A DNA stretch of 5,891 nt from Bacteroidota bacterium (lineage in GTDB: Bacteria; Bacteroidota; Ignavibacteria; UBA10030; SZUA-254), in assembly GCA_004322375.1 (NCBI GenBank), contig SCUC01000311.1:1-5891 (forward strand), given 5' to 3'. The notes under the pieces are model-generated. The model was not told where the DNA came from, ran no database searches, and worked only from the letters and a program-made list of their open reading frames with translations. Position 1 is the first letter of the stretch, and every line of letters begins with the position of its first letter. Shown piece after piece: positions 4,865 through 5,891 of this stretch. A program made the translations under genes and the position numbers.

Positions 4865-4980
4865 CTATTTTTAGATTTCGGATATTCCCGTATTTTGTTA
4901 GCTGTCATTATCTTCCTACGCGTATCAGTAACGAGTTATTATGTAAACAACTCTTGAAGTTTCTTCATTTTGCATTGAAA

Positions 4981-5736
4981 TCACACCAGCACGCTCCCCC
5001 CATTAATATTTATCGTCGTTCCGGTGATATGCCGCGCGAAATCGGAGGCGAGGAAGAGGATGGAGCCGGCTACGTCTTCGGCAGTGGCGATGCGTTTGAG
5101 TGGAATTGCATCAATCACTTGCCGGACGAATTGTTCATCGGCAAATACTTCTTCATTCAACTCGGTATCAACCCAGCCGGGCGCGACGTTGTTGACTAAA
5201 ATATTATGGGGCGCAAGCTCGGTTGCCAGAGATTTTGTAAACGCCTGCACGCCTCCTTTGGAAGCCGCGTAGTGTGAGTGAAACGCTTCCCCGCGCAGTC
5301 CCGCAGTAGAAGTGATGTTGATAATCTTCCCGCCCCCCTGCTTTTTAAAGTAAGGAACAACGGCATTGCAAATATTGAACACCCCTTTGAGATTCACGTC
5401 AATCGTTTCATCCCAGATTGATTCGGGAGTAGAACCGATTTCTGCAAAGGTCCAGATGCCGGCGTTGTTCACGACAATGTCCACCTTGCCGAATTCAATA
5501 ATCGCGCGTTCTACCAATCCGGCGGCTTCGCTTGCCTTGCTTACATCGGCTTGATGCGTAACTGCTTTTCCTCCTTTATCCTGAATTGAACGGACAACCG
5601 CGAGAGCCTGCTCATGGTTCTTTACATAATTGACGACAACCTGCGCGCCCGCTTTTGCGAGCAGCAACGCAGTCGCTGCGCCAATGCCGCGCGAGCCGCC
5701 GGTGATTATGCTTACTTTTCCTTCTAATGACATCAT
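4981..5736 (-). CDS. Short-chain dehydrogenase/reductase (FabG-like, classical SDR)
   Basis: 251 residues, the usual length of a classical SDR. The dinucleotide-binding motif is TGGSRGIG (residues 12-19), followed by D64 in the ADV motif and NNAG (90-93). The catalytic tetrad is complete: N115, S143, Y156 and K160 in YAASK. APGWVDT (185-191) and the C-terminal TGTTININGG motif also fit. It should catalyse NAD(P)-dependent oxidation or reduction of a hydroxyl/keto group in the cytosol. It resembles 3-oxoacyl-ACP reductase FabG, but no fatty-acid genes are nearby, so the substrate is unassigned; a sugar or secondary-alcohol dehydrogenase is equally possible. Start: the first of two consecutive ATGs (5736) has AAGGA at 8-nt spacing; starting at the second would give a spacing of 11. 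It stands alone, with the small plus-strand ORF converging on its 3' end. Confidence 0.9.
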   Translation of the reverse strand: MMSLEGKVSIITGGSRGIGAATALLLAKAGAQVVVNYVKNHEQALAVVRSIQDKGGKAVTHQADVSKASEAAGLVERAIIEFGKVDIVVNNAGIWTFAEIGSTPESIWDETIDVNLKGVFNICNAVVPYFKKQGGGKIINITSTAGLRGEAFHSHYAASKGGVQAFTKSLATELAPHNILVNNVAPGWVDTELNEEVFADEQFVRQVIDAIPLKRIATAEDVAGSILFLASDFARHITGTTININGGSVLV

Positions 5737-5744
5737 ATTGATTT

Positions 5745-5749
5745 TCCTT
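5745..5749 (-). promoter_or_regulatory. Ribosome-binding site of the SDR gene
   Basis: On the minus strand AAGGA lies 8 nt before the first ATG (5736). It is the only well-formed Shine-Dalgarno sequence in the window and supports the upstream of the two adjacent ATGs as the start. Confidence 0.6.
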
Positions 5750-5761
5750 TTTGTTTCGTTT

Positions 5762-5797
5762 AGTCAGGACTTTTGAGTCAAGATGGAAGACCTGACT
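5762..5797. repeat. Inverted repeat upstream of the SDR gene
   Basis: AGTCAGG (5762-5768) and CCTGACT (5791-5797) pair perfectly across a 22-nt loop. It lies 26 bp upstream of the SDR start, so it could be an operator or leader structure, or another small dispersed palindromic element. Confidence 0.35.
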
Positions 5798-5816
5798 TTA
5801 CATAAAAAAGTGTTTT

Positions 5817-5891
5817 GTCATACCTGCGAAAGCAGGCTTACAGCTCGTAGAGTATCCAATCAGTATTTTCAGGAACCGAAAGAATTACTGG
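5817..5891. repeat. Probable dispersed palindromic element cut by the window end
   Basis: GTCATACCTGCGAAAGCAGG begins at 5817 and contains a small hairpin (CCTGC 5823-5827, GAAA loop, GCAGG 5832-5836). This resembles the very common bacterial repeat termini of the form GTCATxCCTGCGAAAGCAGGxAT. The following bases to 5891 hold no ORF start or other signal. If this is one terminus, the inverted partner lies beyond the window. The hairpin is seen; the element identity is inferred. Confidence 0.45.

Noticed and set aside
4647..4908. Two overlapping minus-strand frames of 71 and 64 codons
   Set aside because: They are antisense to the small plus-strand ORF, whose charged, helical composition is more protein-like; neither shows a motif.
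317..5852. Shared 10-mer GCTCGTAGAG at 317-326 and 5843-5852
   Set aside because: Ten-base matches are expected by chance several times in a window of this size, and the flanks do not match.

Overview
The window looks like chromosomal sequence from a member of the Bacteroidota/Chlorobiota/Ignavibacteria lineage. The main evidence is the protein tail at the left edge. It reads as a Por/type IX secretion sorting domain (KIFNILGEEV ... SGVYVCRLT ... KKLLLLK), a form I associate with Ignavibacteria and relatives. The assignment rests on that tail and on the style of the dispersed repeats, not on a marker gene, so it is an inference.

Layout, left to right: (1) the 3' end of a secreted or surface protein gene on the + strand, ending at 194; (2) an intergenic stretch of about 265 bp (195-459) built largely of 7-bp tandem repeats; (3) a GlcF-like iron-sulfur subunit on the + strand (460-1737); (4) a short convergent intergenic region with two hairpins; (5) an SsnA-type amidohydrolase on the - strand (1842-3221); (6) a 61-bp gap holding a perfect 26-bp palindrome; (7) threonine synthase on the - strand (3283-4530), preceded by a hairpin that covers its presumptive ribosome-binding site; (8) a small + strand ORF (4700-4864) that appears to be the frameshifted remainder of a protein of about 68 residues starting at 4663; (9) an orphan SDR oxidoreductase on the - strand (4981-5736); (10) a right-edge segment that seems to enter a dispersed palindromic element cut by the window end.

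The genes do not form an obvious pathway: respiratory 2-hydroxyacid oxidation, putative nucleobase or aminohydrolase chemistry, threonine synthesis and an SDR of unknown substrate. thrC and ssnA are co-directional and could be co-transcribed, but the palindrome between them may separate them.

The most unusual property is the repeat content. At least seven short tandem arrays have a period of exactly 7 bp but different unit sequences (GATGCAG-like, GTAGGTT-like, GAAACCT-like, CCCATAT-like, GAATTGT-like). They occur between genes and also inside three reading frames. In ssnA and thrC they coincide with extra, probably non-conserved linker residues. Three perfect or near-perfect palindromes with 12-13 bp arms are also present, one of them inside the sorting-domain coding region. 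Together they suggest active short-repeat generation or insertion in this genome.
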